The notes under the pieces are model-generated. The model saw only the letters and a program-made list of their open reading frames with translations. It made no database searches and was not told where the DNA came from. This document shows positions 47,029 to 56,123 of a DNA stretch of 64,000 nucleotides, one piece after another. The DNA is taken from NCBI GenBank assembly GCA_947475545.1, contig CANJLL010000002.1:1-64000 (forward strand), in the 5' to 3' direction. The DNA is from Chloroflexota bacterium (GTDB lineage: Bacteria > Chloroflexota > Limnocylindria > Limnocylindrales > CSP1-4). The position numbers and the translations under genes were made by a program. The stretch's first letter is position 1. Each line of letters opens with the position of its first letter.

Positions 47029-47733
47029 ATGGCCCGACGCCCCTCGATCCCTCCTACCGTCGCCGTGCGCCTGATGGTCACGGACGCCCCGGCGTCGGTC
47101 CCCGAGCTGCTCACCCGCATCGCCGCCGCCGACGGCACGGTGCGGACCATGAGCACCACCCGTCGGCTCCCGGCCGGCACCGCGGAGAGCCCGGCGCCCA
47201 CCGAGACGCTGGTCGAGATCGAGGTCGAGGTTGAGGGGCTGAGCGAGGCCGGGCTGACGGCCGCCGTGTCGGATGCGCCCATGGTTCGGTCGGTCTACGT
47301 CACCCGGTCGCTGGACAAGATCTTCGGGAAGCGCGTCATCGTCGTCGGCGGCGGCGCCCAGGTGGCACAGGTCGCCCTGGGTGCCGTCAGCGAGGCGGAT
47401 CGCCACAACCTGCGTGGCGAGCGGATCTCGGTGGACACCATCGCGCTGGTCGGCGAGGAGAACATCGCCGCAGCCGTTCGCGCGGTGGCGGACCTGCCGC
47501 GGGCCCGAATGCTGGTCCTGTGCGGCTCGATCATGGGCGGCGACATCTCCAACGCGGCCCGGGAGCTCCGTGCCCAGGGAATCCCGATCATCGCGCTGAA
47601 CATGGCCGGCTCCATCACGGAGGCCGTGGACCTCGTGGTCTCGGACCCGGTGCAGGCCGGGACCATGGCGGTGATGGCCATCGCCGACACGGCGACGTTT
47701 GACCTCGCGCGGCAGCGCGGCCGGCGGTACTGA
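47029..47733 (+). CDS. ACT plus DUF5612-like protein
   Basis: The 234-residue protein has an N-terminal ACT-like region (about 10-95, VAVRLMVTDAPASVPELLTRIAAADG). A C-terminal domain (about 100-230) reads RVIVVGGGAQVAQVALGAVSEADRHN and MLVLCGSIMGGDISNAARELRAQG. That part resembles DUF5612, described mainly from archaea in ACT fusions; I recall this from family knowledge and cannot confirm it here. The Gly-rich GGGAQVAQ loop could bind a ligand phosphate. No ribosome site is visible before the ATG. It is followed 18 bp later by exonuclease III. Confidence 0.7.
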   Translation: MARRPSIPPTVAVRLMVTDAPASVPELLTRIAAADGTVRTMSTTRRLPAGTAESPAPTETLVEIEVEVEGLSEAGLTAAVSDAPMVRSVYVTRSLDKIFGKRVIVVGGGAQVAQVALGAVSEADRHNLRGERISVDTIALVGEENIAAAVRAVADLPRARMLVLCGSIMGGDISNAARELRAQGIPIIALNMAGSITEAVDLVVSDPVQAGTMAVMAIADTATFDLARQRGRRY

Positions 47734-47751
47734 GCAGGCCGGCCCACCACC

Positions 47752-48657
47752 GTGCGCATCGCGACCTGGAACGTCAACTCGCTGAAGGCCCGCCTCGAAC
47801 GCGTCGAGGGATGGCTGGAGCGCGCACGGCCTGACGTCCTGCTCGTGCAGGAGACCAAGCTGTCGGACGCGGATGCGCCCGTGATGACGTTGGCGATGGC
47901 GGGCTACCAGCTGGTCCACCACGGCGAGGGACGCTGGAACGGCGTCGCCATCGCCGTGCGGAACGGGCTGGCCGTCTCGAACGTGGAGACCAACTTCGGC
48001 GATGGGCCCGTGCGCGACAGCGGGGCGGGCGCAACGCTCTCGCAGGCCGATGAGGACTTCAACCCGTTCGACGAGGCGCGCTTTGTGGCGGCCACGGTGG
48101 AGGGGGTGCGGGTCGTCTCGATCTACGGGCCCAACGGACGGCTGGTGGGCTCGCCGTTCTTCGCGGGCAAGCTGGCGTGGTTTGAGCGGCTGTCGGGCTG
48201 GCTGGCGGCCCAGCCGGACCCCGCGGCGCCCCTGGTAATCGGCGGTGACTACAACATCGCCCCGTCGGACGCGGACGTGTGGGACCCGCGGGCGATGCAC
48301 GGCAGCACCCACGTCTCGCCAGAGGAGCGCGCAGCGTTCCGGCGGCTCCTGGAAGCCGGCCTCGTGGACGCCTACCGCGCGCTCCGCTCCGAGCCGGCGC
48401 GGTACACGTGGTGGGACTACCGGGCCGGCAACTTCCAGAAGAACTTCGGGATGCGGATCGACCACCTGCTCGTGACGCCGGCGGTGGCCAAACGGCTGGT
48501 CTGGGCGGAGATCGACCGCGAGACGCGCAAGGGCAAGCCCACGCCCTCGGACCACACGCCGCTGGTCATCGACCTCGACGAGCCGGGGCTCCCGTTTGAC
48601 GCGGGCTGGTCCTCGGCCGAGGCGCGCATCGCGGCAAGGGCGGCGGGGCGGAACTAG
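47752..48657 (+). CDS. xth: Exodeoxyribonuclease III / AP endonuclease (ExoIII family)
   Basis: The 301-residue enzyme cleaves DNA at abasic sites and removes 3' blocks. Motifs in order: RIATWNVNSLKARL with the catalytic Asn, VLLVQETKLSD with the metal-binding Glu, the GPNGR tract, GGDYNIAPSDADVWDP with Asp and Asn, RIDHLLVT, and PSDHTPLVIDL with the catalytic Asp-His pair. The start is GTG 47752 at the first conserved strand. It lies 18 bp after the ACT/DUF5612 gene and is likely co-transcribed with it. A long hairpin follows (48717-48766). Confidence 0.95.
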   Translation: MRIATWNVNSLKARLERVEGWLERARPDVLLVQETKLSDADAPVMTLAMAGYQLVHHGEGRWNGVAIAVRNGLAVSNVETNFGDGPVRDSGAGATLSQADEDFNPFDEARFVAATVEGVRVVSIYGPNGRLVGSPFFAGKLAWFERLSGWLAAQPDPAAPLVIGGDYNIAPSDADVWDPRAMHGSTHVSPEERAAFRRLLEAGLVDAYRALRSEPARYTWWDYRAGNFQKNFGMRIDHLLVTPAVAKRLVWAEIDRETRKGKPTPSDHTPLVIDLDEPGLPFDAGWSSAEARIAARAAGRN

Positions 48658-48716
48658 GGTCGGGAGCCGCCGACAGGCCCGTCGGTAAGGAATGCCGCGC
48701 GGCACGGTCGGCGCCC

Positions 48717-48766
48717 ATCAACTTTCAGCCACCGGCGCCATGCGGCACCGATGGCTCACAGTTGAT
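48717..48766. terminator. Large inverted repeat between convergent genes
   Basis: ATCAACT (48717-48723) pairs with AGTTGAT (48760-48766), and an inner AGCCA/TGGCT pair extends the stem. It sits 60 bp after xth and 10 bp after the pilin gene's stop, so it could terminate transcription from both sides. Confidence 0.5.
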
Positions 48767-48776
48767 CGGATGTTGG

Positions 48777-48947
48777 CTAGACCGAATTCCCGACCGTCCT
48801 CAGGATTCCCGAGACTTGGCCGCCCAGGAACAGGAGCGCGACGATCGCGACGATGGCGATGAGGGCAAGGATCAGGGCGTACTCAGCGAGACCCTGGCCC
48901 TCCTCCTCCTGACGGAAGGAAGCGATAAGAGCAGAGAACATCGACAT
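48777..48947 (-). CDS. Flp-family type IVb pilin
   Basis: This 56-residue prepilin (MSMFSALIASFRQEEEGQG, then LAEYALILALIAIVAIVALL) has the class IVb prepilin peptidase site. A Gly precedes the hydrophobic stretch, with Glu at the usual position and the typical Glu-Tyr pair (AEYALI). After cleavage the hydrophobic helix would form the pilus core; the tail LGGQVSGILRTVGNSV is short, as in Flp. AGGAGG lies about 11 nt before the ATG. No tad assembly genes are in the window, so they must be elsewhere. The leader holds competing hairpins (48976-49021). Confidence 0.9.
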   Translation of the reverse strand: MSMFSALIASFRQEEEGQGLAEYALILALIAIVAIVALLFLGGQVSGILRTVGNSV

Positions 48948-48975
48948 TGACTTTGGTACCTCCTTTCCTCAGCAC

Positions 48976-49021
48976 TGCCCCGGCCTATCGGGGCAAGACG
49001 AACAGTAGACAACTGCCCCGA
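48976..49021 (-). promoter_or_regulatory. Pilin leader with three mutually pairing arms
   Basis: In transcript order the arms are TCGGGGCA (49021-49014), TGCCCCGA (48995-48988) and CGGGGCA (48982-48976). The middle arm can pair with the first (8 bp, 18-nt loop) or with the third (7 bp, 6-nt loop), not with both. The proximal hairpin lies 11 nt upstream of the AGGAGG ribosome site. A TACAGT at 49032-49027 (minus) would start transcription right at the first arm. Confidence 0.45.
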
Positions 49022-49106
49022 ACCGAACTGTAGCGAGATAGTCATAGGACCCACCCACGGGCCGGGACCCGGGCCGGGACCCGGGCGCTGTTCGGTGACG
49101 GGCGGC

Positions 49107-49198
49107 GCCGATCACCGTCCGGACAACCAGCCGATCACCGTCCGGACAACCAGCCGATCACCGTCCGGACAACCAGCCGATCACCGTCCGGACAACCA
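49107..49198. repeat. 23-bp tandem repeat, four copies
   Basis: The 23-bp unit (starting GCCGATCACCGTCC and ending GGACAACCA) occurs four times without mismatch at 49107, 49130, 49153 and 49176, with a partial fifth copy. It lies between the 3' end of the methionine aminopeptidase gene and the pilin promoter. No spacers are present. Confidence 0.95.
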
Positions 49199-49209
49199 GC
49201 CGATCGTCG

Positions 49210-49995
49210 TCAGCCCGCCGGCTTCGGCTTCGACCGCTCGGTCAGGATGATCGGCCCGTCCGCGGTGACCGCGATCGTGTGCTCCACGTGCACCCCGCGG
49301 GTGTGGTCGGCGGATCTGATCGTCCAGCCGTCGGGGTCAAACTCGATTTCCCCGCTGCCGGCCAGGAACCACGGCTCGATCGCCATCACCATCCCGGCCC
49401 GGAGGACGGGGCCGCGCCCGGCTTTCCCCCAGTTCGGGACGTCCGGCATCTCGTGCATGGTCCGGCCCACGCCGTGCCCGCCGAAGCTGGTGTTGACCGG
49501 ATAGCCGGCCGCGTTGATCAGCTCCCCGATGGCCGCGGAGATATCGCCGATCCGGTTCCCGGGCACGGCCGCCGCGATGCCGGCGGCCAGCGCCCGCTCC
49601 GCCACTCGGAGCATGCCCACGTCTTCTGGTCTCCCCTTCCCGGCAAAGCAGGTGATGGCCGAATCGGCCACCCAGCCATCCACCTCGGCCGCAAAGTCCA
49701 GGCTGACGTTGTCGCCATCGCGCACCCGGTAGTCGTACGGCAGTCCGTGCAGGACCGCGTCGTTGACGGAGGTGCATAGGACCTTGCCGAAGGGCATCGC
49801 GCCGAAGGTGGGGTGATAGTCGATGTAGCAGGAGGTGGCGCCGCGGGCCCGGATCATGTCGTGCGCAACCTTGTCCAGCTCCAGGAGGTTGACACCGGTC
49901 CGGACGTGGGTGGCCAGCTCGGTCAGGACGTCGGCGACAAACCGCCCTGCCGCCCGCATCTCGTCGATCTCCCTTGCGCTTCGCAGCTCGATCAC
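49210..49995 (-). CDS. map: Type I methionine aminopeptidase
   Basis: The 261-residue enzyme removes N-terminal Met from new proteins. It opens VIELRSAREIDEMRAAGRF. The metal site is built by Asp residues in NVSLDFAAEVDGWVADSAI, the His in SFGGHGVGRTMHEMPDVPN, and Glu residues in MVMAIEPWF and HVEHTIAVT. GTG at 49995 has GAGGAGG about 9 nt upstream and matches the family's usual beginning. An alternative GTG at 50067 adds 24 Pro/Arg-rich residues. It lies downstream of the Imm-5-like gene with a gap of about 117 bp. Confidence 0.93.
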   Translation of the reverse strand: MIELRSAREIDEMRAAGRFVADVLTELATHVRTGVNLLELDKVAHDMIRARGATSCYIDYHPTFGAMPFGKVLCTSVNDAVLHGLPYDYRVRDGDNVSLDFAAEVDGWVADSAITCFAGKGRPEDVGMLRVAERALAAGIAAAVPGNRIGDISAAIGELINAAGYPVNTSFGGHGVGRTMHEMPDVPNWGKAGRGPVLRAGMVMAIEPWFLAGSGEIEFDPDGWTIRSADHTRGVHVEHTIAVTADGPIILTERSKPKPAG

Positions 49996-50112
49996 GCGGC
50001 GCGGCCTCCTCTTCGGCGTCCTGGTCGAGGCATCCGGAGCCGGTAGGGGACCGGGTTCGACAGCCACGCCATCGTACGGGCGATCGTCATCGGAAACTGG
50101 CCGCGCCGTCGC

Positions 50113-50634
50113 TCAGCCCTCCGCCAGGATTCCTTCCTGCAGGTCGCGGATCAGCATGCCCATGTGGCCACCACCCTCGGGCGCGGGCGGGAGCCGCCGA
50201 AGCGCGTCCCGAACCTCTGGCGAGGCCGCGTCCAGCTGCCATGTGCGCTCGTCGGCGATGGCCTCGTGGTTGGCGGGGGCGACCAGGCTCACGGCGAAGG
50301 CGGCGTAGGCCGCAGCGCCCCAGGCGTGGGCACCCATCTGGGCCGTGCCGGCGGCCTGGCCCGCTGAGCGCGCCGCGGCCACCGCGCTGGGATCGGCGAC
50401 GTCCCCGGCGGCCGCGTAGGCGGCCGCGGACGCAGCCCGGACCTGCCCGATCTTCAGCTCGCCCTGGGCAAATGCACGCAGCCCATCGATGGCCAGTCGC
50501 GGGCGAGGATCGTCCGGGGCCACGGCTTCGAAGAGCGCCAGGGTGCGTTCGGCGCAATCGGCCGCCCACGTCGCCAGGATCCGCCGGTCGTCCTCGGAGA
50601 GCGTCAGGCGTCCAGGGGAGCCCGGGTCCGGCAT
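50113..50634 (-). CDS. Imm-5-like (putative immunity protein family) helical protein
   Basis: This 173-residue protein is Ala-rich and helical, with the pattern LTLSEDDRRILATWAADCAERTLALFE, DDPRPRLAIDGLRAF and QAAGTAQMGAHAWGAAAYAA. I recall this pattern in proteins labelled putative immunity protein (Imm-5-like), some of which were earlier mislabelled SbcC. No toxin gene is nearby, so a true immunity role is doubtful. The ATG at 50634 overlaps the stop of the nuclease gene by one base (TGATG), so expression is coupled to it. Confidence 0.7.
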   Translation of the reverse strand: MPDPGSPGRLTLSEDDRRILATWAADCAERTLALFEAVAPDDPRPRLAIDGLRAFAQGELKIGQVRAASAAAYAAAGDVADPSAVAAARSAGQAAGTAQMGAHAWGAAAYAAFAVSLVAPANHEAIADERTWQLDAASPEVRDALRRLPPAPEGGGHMGMLIRDLQEGILAEG

Positions 50635-52325
50635 CAGTCCAGCGTCACGGTCTCGTGCCACCGCGGGATGTACGTCTCGAAGCCCAGCGAGCGGACCTTG
50701 GGCTCGATGGCGATCTGGGCCTCCGGATCGCCGTGGACCAGGAAGACCCGCCGCGGGAACCCGTCCGTGCCGGGCGTCCGGCCGCGCGCGAAGCTGGAGA
50801 GCCAATCCAGGAGCTGCGGCTCGTCAGCGTGGGCGGAGAAGCCGCTGATGGAGCGGATCGTGCAGCGCACGTCCACCTCGCGGCCGTCGAGCCGAACTCG
50901 CGTGGCACCGGCCTGGAGGTGGGCGCCCAGCGTCCCCTTCCCCTGGTAGCCGACGAACAGGATGGTGGCACCCGGATCGTCGATGAGGTTGCGCAGGTGG
51001 GCGACCACGCGGCCGCCGGTCAGCATCCCGTTGGAGGCGATGATCATGTAGGGGCGCTTGGCCTGGGCGATCGCCTCGGACTGGCGGACGTCGTTGGTCA
51101 CGACCTGGCGCGGGTAGTCCAGCGGCGTGCCGCCGGCCTGGGCGATGCCCCGGGTTTCCGCGTCGTAATACTCCTGGTGGCGGCGATAGACCTCGGTCGC
51201 CTTGGAGGCCATCGGCGAATCCAGGTAGAGCGGCAGCATCGGGATCTTGCCGGCCTCCACGAGCCGGTCCAGCTCCCAGACCACGTCCTGGGTGCGCCCG
51301 ATCGCGAAGCTGGGGACCAGGAGCACGCCGCCCGCGTCCGCGACCATCCGGACGGTCTCGGCCAGGACCCGGACGGCCTCGTCCTGCGGCTCGTGCTCGC
51401 GACCGCCATAGGTGGATTCGACCAGGACGTAGTCCGCGCCCGCCTGGTGCGTCGGGTCCCTGAGGATGGGGGCCCCGGGCCGGCCCAGGTCGCCGGAGAA
51501 GACGATGATGCGCTCGGGTCCGCCCTCATCGTCCTGCACGCGGACCCGGATGATCGCGGAGCCCAGGATGTGGCCCGCGTCGAACAGGGTGGCCCAGACC
51601 CCTGGCGCCACTTCGCGCTCGCGCTCGTACTCGAGGGTCTTGAAGCGAGGGAGCACGGCGGCGGCGTCCTTCTCGGTGTAGAGGGGCGCGTCGAGGTCGC
51701 GAAGCTGGGCCGGTCGGTCACCGGACTCCAGCGCGGAGAGCCCCCGGCGAGGGTGGCCCGGGCCGACCGGCTCGATGCTGGACGGGACGTGCTCGTGCGT
51801 GGCGAAGGAGCCGGTCTCGGGGAGCGGAACGGTCATGGTATTGCCGTTCTCCGCCGCGGTGCCGGGGTGGTCGTGGTCGTTGCGCCGCTCGCCCTCGCGG
51901 GCCAGCTCCAGGGCCGCCGCGTACTGGGCAAGTTCGCGGCGGTCATCGGCCTGGACCTTGTCCGGGTTGCGCTTCTCCCAGCGCGCCTCGCGCTTGGCGA
52001 ATTCCTCGTGGAGGCGGCCGCTGTCCAGGAGGACGAGGGCCGCCAGCTCGGCGGTACCGGCGGTGGCGTGGATGTGGCCGCGGTACCCCTCGCGGACCAG
52101 CACCGGCAGGAGGCCGCAGTGATCCAGGTGGGCGTGGGTGACCAGCACGGCGTCCAGGGAGGCGGGGTCGTAGTCGAACGGGATCCGGTTCCGGACGGAT
52201 TCGTCCGGCGTGCCCTGGAACATGCCGCAATCGATGAGGACGCGGGCCCGCCTGGTGACCAGGAGATACTGGGAGCCGGTGACGGTCTTGGCGCCACCAA
52301 GGAAGTGGAGGTCCATGTGCGGCAT
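50634..52325 (-). CDS. Beta-CASP metallo-beta-lactamase-fold ribonuclease-like protein
   Basis: This 563-residue protein has the MBL metal motif THAHLDHCG (His64, His66, Asp68, His69), FSGDLGRPG, and the beta-CASP domain with ADYVLVESTYGGREHE and SNGMLTGGRVVAHL. The C-terminal RMMBL part is SGFSAHADEPQLLDWL. Such enzymes cut or trim RNA (CPSF73-like group). An extra segment at about residues 120-215, rich in His, Asp, Glu and Pro (RNDHDHPG), separates the MBL halves and is longer than usual. The start ATG has GGAAGGTG upstream. It is divergent from the GlgA-type gene with only a 65-bp gap. Confidence 0.9.
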   Translation of the reverse strand: MPHMDLHFLGGAKTVTGSQYLLVTRRARVLIDCGMFQGTPDESVRNRIPFDYDPASLDAVLVTHAHLDHCGLLPVLVREGYRGHIHATAGTAELAALVLLDSGRLHEEFAKREARWEKRNPDKVQADDRRELAQYAAALELAREGERRNDHDHPGTAAENGNTMTVPLPETGSFATHEHVPSSIEPVGPGHPRRGLSALESGDRPAQLRDLDAPLYTEKDAAAVLPRFKTLEYEREREVAPGVWATLFDAGHILGSAIIRVRVQDDEGGPERIIVFSGDLGRPGAPILRDPTHQAGADYVLVESTYGGREHEPQDEAVRVLAETVRMVADAGGVLLVPSFAIGRTQDVVWELDRLVEAGKIPMLPLYLDSPMASKATEVYRRHQEYYDAETRGIAQAGGTPLDYPRQVVTNDVRQSEAIAQAKRPYMIIASNGMLTGGRVVAHLRNLIDDPGATILFVGYQGKGTLGAHLQAGATRVRLDGREVDVRCTIRSISGFSAHADEPQLLDWLSSFARGRTPGTDGFPRRVFLVHGDPEAQIAIEPKVRSLGFETYIPRWHETVTLD

Positions 52326-52377
52326 GGTGACACCTTCCGGCGCGCCTGTCGCCGCCAGAACCGGGCTGCCGGGCTGC

Positions 52378-52383
52378 TAGGCT
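52378..52383 (+). promoter_or_regulatory. -10 box, leaderless start of the GlgA/GlgM-type gene
   Basis: TAGGCT ends 7 nt before the ATG at 52391, with no ribosome site. Confidence 0.5.
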
Positions 52384-52390
52384 GACAGCG

Positions 52391-53662
52391 ATGCGTACCC
52401 TCCTCCTCACCAATGAGTACCCGCCCAACGTCTACGGTGGTGCGGGCGTCCACGTCGACCACCTCAGCCGCGAGCTCGCCCGCCTCATCGACGTCGAGGT
52501 GCGCGCCTTCGGCAACCAGGACGTGACGGACGGCCGCCTCCGCGTCCGTGGGTTCGCGCCGGAGCACGACCTGTCCGACACCCCGCCCCAGCTGACGCCC
52601 GTGCTCTCGGCCTTCTCACGGGACCTGGCGTTCGTCGCGGCCCCAACGGACGCCGACGTCGTTCACTGCCACACCTGGTACACCCACCTGGGCGGGATCG
52701 TGGCGAAGCTGGCGTTGGGCATTCCGCTGGTGGTCACCGTCCACTCCCTGGAGCCCCTCCGGCCCTGGAAGCGGGAGCAGCTGGCCGGTGGCTACGACGC
52801 CACGGTCTGGGTAGAGCGCACCGCCCTCGAGATGGCCGACGCCGTGATCGCGGTCTCCGAGGGGACCAGGACGGACATCCTCGCCCATTTCGCGGTTGAC
52901 CCGGCGCGCATCTACGTGATCCACAACGGCGTCGATCCCGACCAGTTCCAGCCCCGCCCCGCCGGCGGCGTGACCGAGGCCGGGCTGGGCGTCCTCCGCC
53001 GGCTCGGCATCGACCCCACCATCCCATACGTCCTGTTCGTGGGCCGGGTCACGCGTCAGAAGGGGATCATCCACCTGGTCCGCGCGATCCGGCACCTCGA
53101 CCCGGGCTTCCAGGTGGTGCTGGCGGCCGGAGCGCCGGACACGGAGGCGATCGGGGCGGAGATGGCGGCTGCGGTGCGCGTGGCGCAAGCGGGCGACGTC
53201 GCCACGGGCATCCCGGGCCGGCCGGGCATCCAGTGGATCAGCGACATGGTTGACCTGCCCACGCTCCGCGAGCTGTACGCCAACGCCGCCGTCTTCTGCT
53301 GCCCGTCGGTCTACGAGCCGTTCGGGATCATCAACCTGGAGGCGATGGCCGCCGGCGTGCCGGTGGTTGCCAGCGCGGTGGGCGGGATCCCGGAAGTCGT
53401 CGTCCACGGCGAGACGGGCCTGCTCGTCCCCTTCGAGGCGGCCGCGGCCGGACCGGACGGCGGACCCTCGTTCGAGCCGGCGGACGCGGAGGCCTTCGAG
53501 CGCGGCCTGGCCCGGGCGATCAACACCCTGATGGCGGACGCCGGCCGGCGAGCGGCGATGGGTGCGGCCGGGCGGCGTCGCGCCGTGGAGCACTTCAGCT
53601 GGTCGTCCATCGCGGCGAAGACCGTGGAGCTCTACCGGAGCCTGCTCACGCCGAAGGAATAG
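52391..53662 (+). CDS. GT4 glycogen synthase-type transferase (GlgA/GlgM of the GlgE pathway)
   Basis: This 423-residue GT-B glycosyltransferase opens TLLLTNEYPPNVYGGAGVHVDHLSREL and has VVHCHTWYTHL, HNGVDPDQF, LFVGRVTRQKG and the donor-site motif EPFGIINLEAMAAG. It is the short (about 400-residue) type found in actinobacteria, where the homologue GlgM uses ADP-glucose and glucose 1-phosphate to make maltose 1-phosphate, the GlgE substrate. Given glgE at 14806 I infer the same role here. A plain ADP-glucose glycogen synthase remains possible. It has a leaderless-type start and is followed by a 391-bp repeat-rich gap. Confidence 0.85.
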   Translation: MRTLLLTNEYPPNVYGGAGVHVDHLSRELARLIDVEVRAFGNQDVTDGRLRVRGFAPEHDLSDTPPQLTPVLSAFSRDLAFVAAPTDADVVHCHTWYTHLGGIVAKLALGIPLVVTVHSLEPLRPWKREQLAGGYDATVWVERTALEMADAVIAVSEGTRTDILAHFAVDPARIYVIHNGVDPDQFQPRPAGGVTEAGLGVLRRLGIDPTIPYVLFVGRVTRQKGIIHLVRAIRHLDPGFQVVLAAGAPDTEAIGAEMAAAVRVAQAGDVATGIPGRPGIQWISDMVDLPTLRELYANAAVFCCPSVYEPFGIINLEAMAAGVPVVASAVGGIPEVVVHGETGLLVPFEAAAAGPDGGPSFEPADAEAFERGLARAINTLMADAGRRAAMGAAGRRRAVEHFSWSSIAAKTVELYRSLLTPKE

Positions 53663-53671
53663 CCCCCTCAG

Positions 53672-53749
53672 CGCCCGAGCGGGTGCGCGCTCCGGCCGAC
53701 CCACCGTCGACGCCCGAGCGGGTGCGCGCTCCGGCCGAGCCACCGTCGA
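53672..53749. repeat. 39-bp tandem duplication
   Basis: Copies at 53672-53710 and 53711-53749 begin CGCCCGAGCGGGTGCGCG and differ at one base. They start 9 bp after the stop of the GlgA-type gene. Confidence 0.9.
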
Positions 53750-53754
53750 CGCCC

Positions 53755-53954
53755 TTCCCGCCCCACGGGACAGAACGACAGGCTCCGCGTGATTCTGGCC
53801 GGCGAGGCGCCCCGAACGCCGCTTCGGGGGCCGACTGCGTCGTTCCTTCCCGCCCCACGGGAGCCCTCGACGAATCCACAGCCTGGACGAGCGCCTCGAC
53901 GCCCGCCGGGCACGCATCGAGCCAAACCACGTCGTTCTCGCCCGCCCCACGGGA
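53755..53954. repeat. Three CCCGCCCCACGGGA elements with exact 92-bp period
   Basis: TTCCCGCCCCACGGGA lies at 53755-53770 and 53847-53862, and its 14-base core at 53941-53954. Copies two and three are also preceded by GTCGTTC. Each element can fold as CCCG-loop-CGGG. Spacer sequences differ from each other. Confidence 0.85.
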
Positions 53955-54053
53955 AGCCGCCGCCGATTGGCAGCGTGCCGACCGCGCCGGCGTCGTTGCC
54001 GCGATTGCCGGCCCGGCCGAGGCCGTGGGGCCAGCGGCCCGGGCGCCGGCGGG

Positions 54054-55985
<1,932 letters not shown>

Positions 55986-56111
55986 CGGATCTCCTGGGGG
56001 GCACGCGGCGGCGGCGCGTGAAGGGCGGTGGGACGGCCGGGCGCAATTCTACCGCGATGCGGAATCGCGGCCCGCTGGGCGGCCTGCCGGCGGGCACGGG
56101 CCGCGGTGGAC

Positions 56112-56117
56112 TACGCT
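56112..56117 (+). promoter_or_regulatory. -10 box, leaderless start of the lipoprotein gene
   Basis: TACGCT ends 6 nt before the ATG at 56124. Confidence 0.5.
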
Positions 56118-56123
56118 GCGCCC

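Larger units (their letters stand above)
53663..54053. other. 391-bp repeat-rich intergenic region
   Basis: This gap after the GlgA-type gene holds a 39-bp tandem duplication (53672-53749), and three copies of a CCCGCCCCACGGGA element whose ends fall exactly 92 bp apart (53770, 53862, 53954). Each spacer between copies contains a further self-complementary stretch, for example CCCCGAA...TTCGGGG around 53811-53830. Open frames here consist of these repeats and do not look like genes. Confidence 0.7.

Noticed and set aside
49107-49198. CRISPR or attachment site
   Set aside because: The copies are directly adjacent with no spacers, and no integrase or mobile gene lies nearby.
49996-50067. Upstream start of methionine aminopeptidase at GTG 50067 next to a TACGAT
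   Set aside because: The box ends only 3 nt before this GTG, too close for a leaderless start, and the added residues are Pro/Arg-rich. GTG 49995 has a strong ribosome site and the family-typical beginning.
53755-53954. CRISPR array
   Set aside because: Only three copies of a 14-16 bp element with about 76-bp spacers and no cas gene; repeat and spacer sizes do not fit CRISPR. Kept as an unexplained periodic element.
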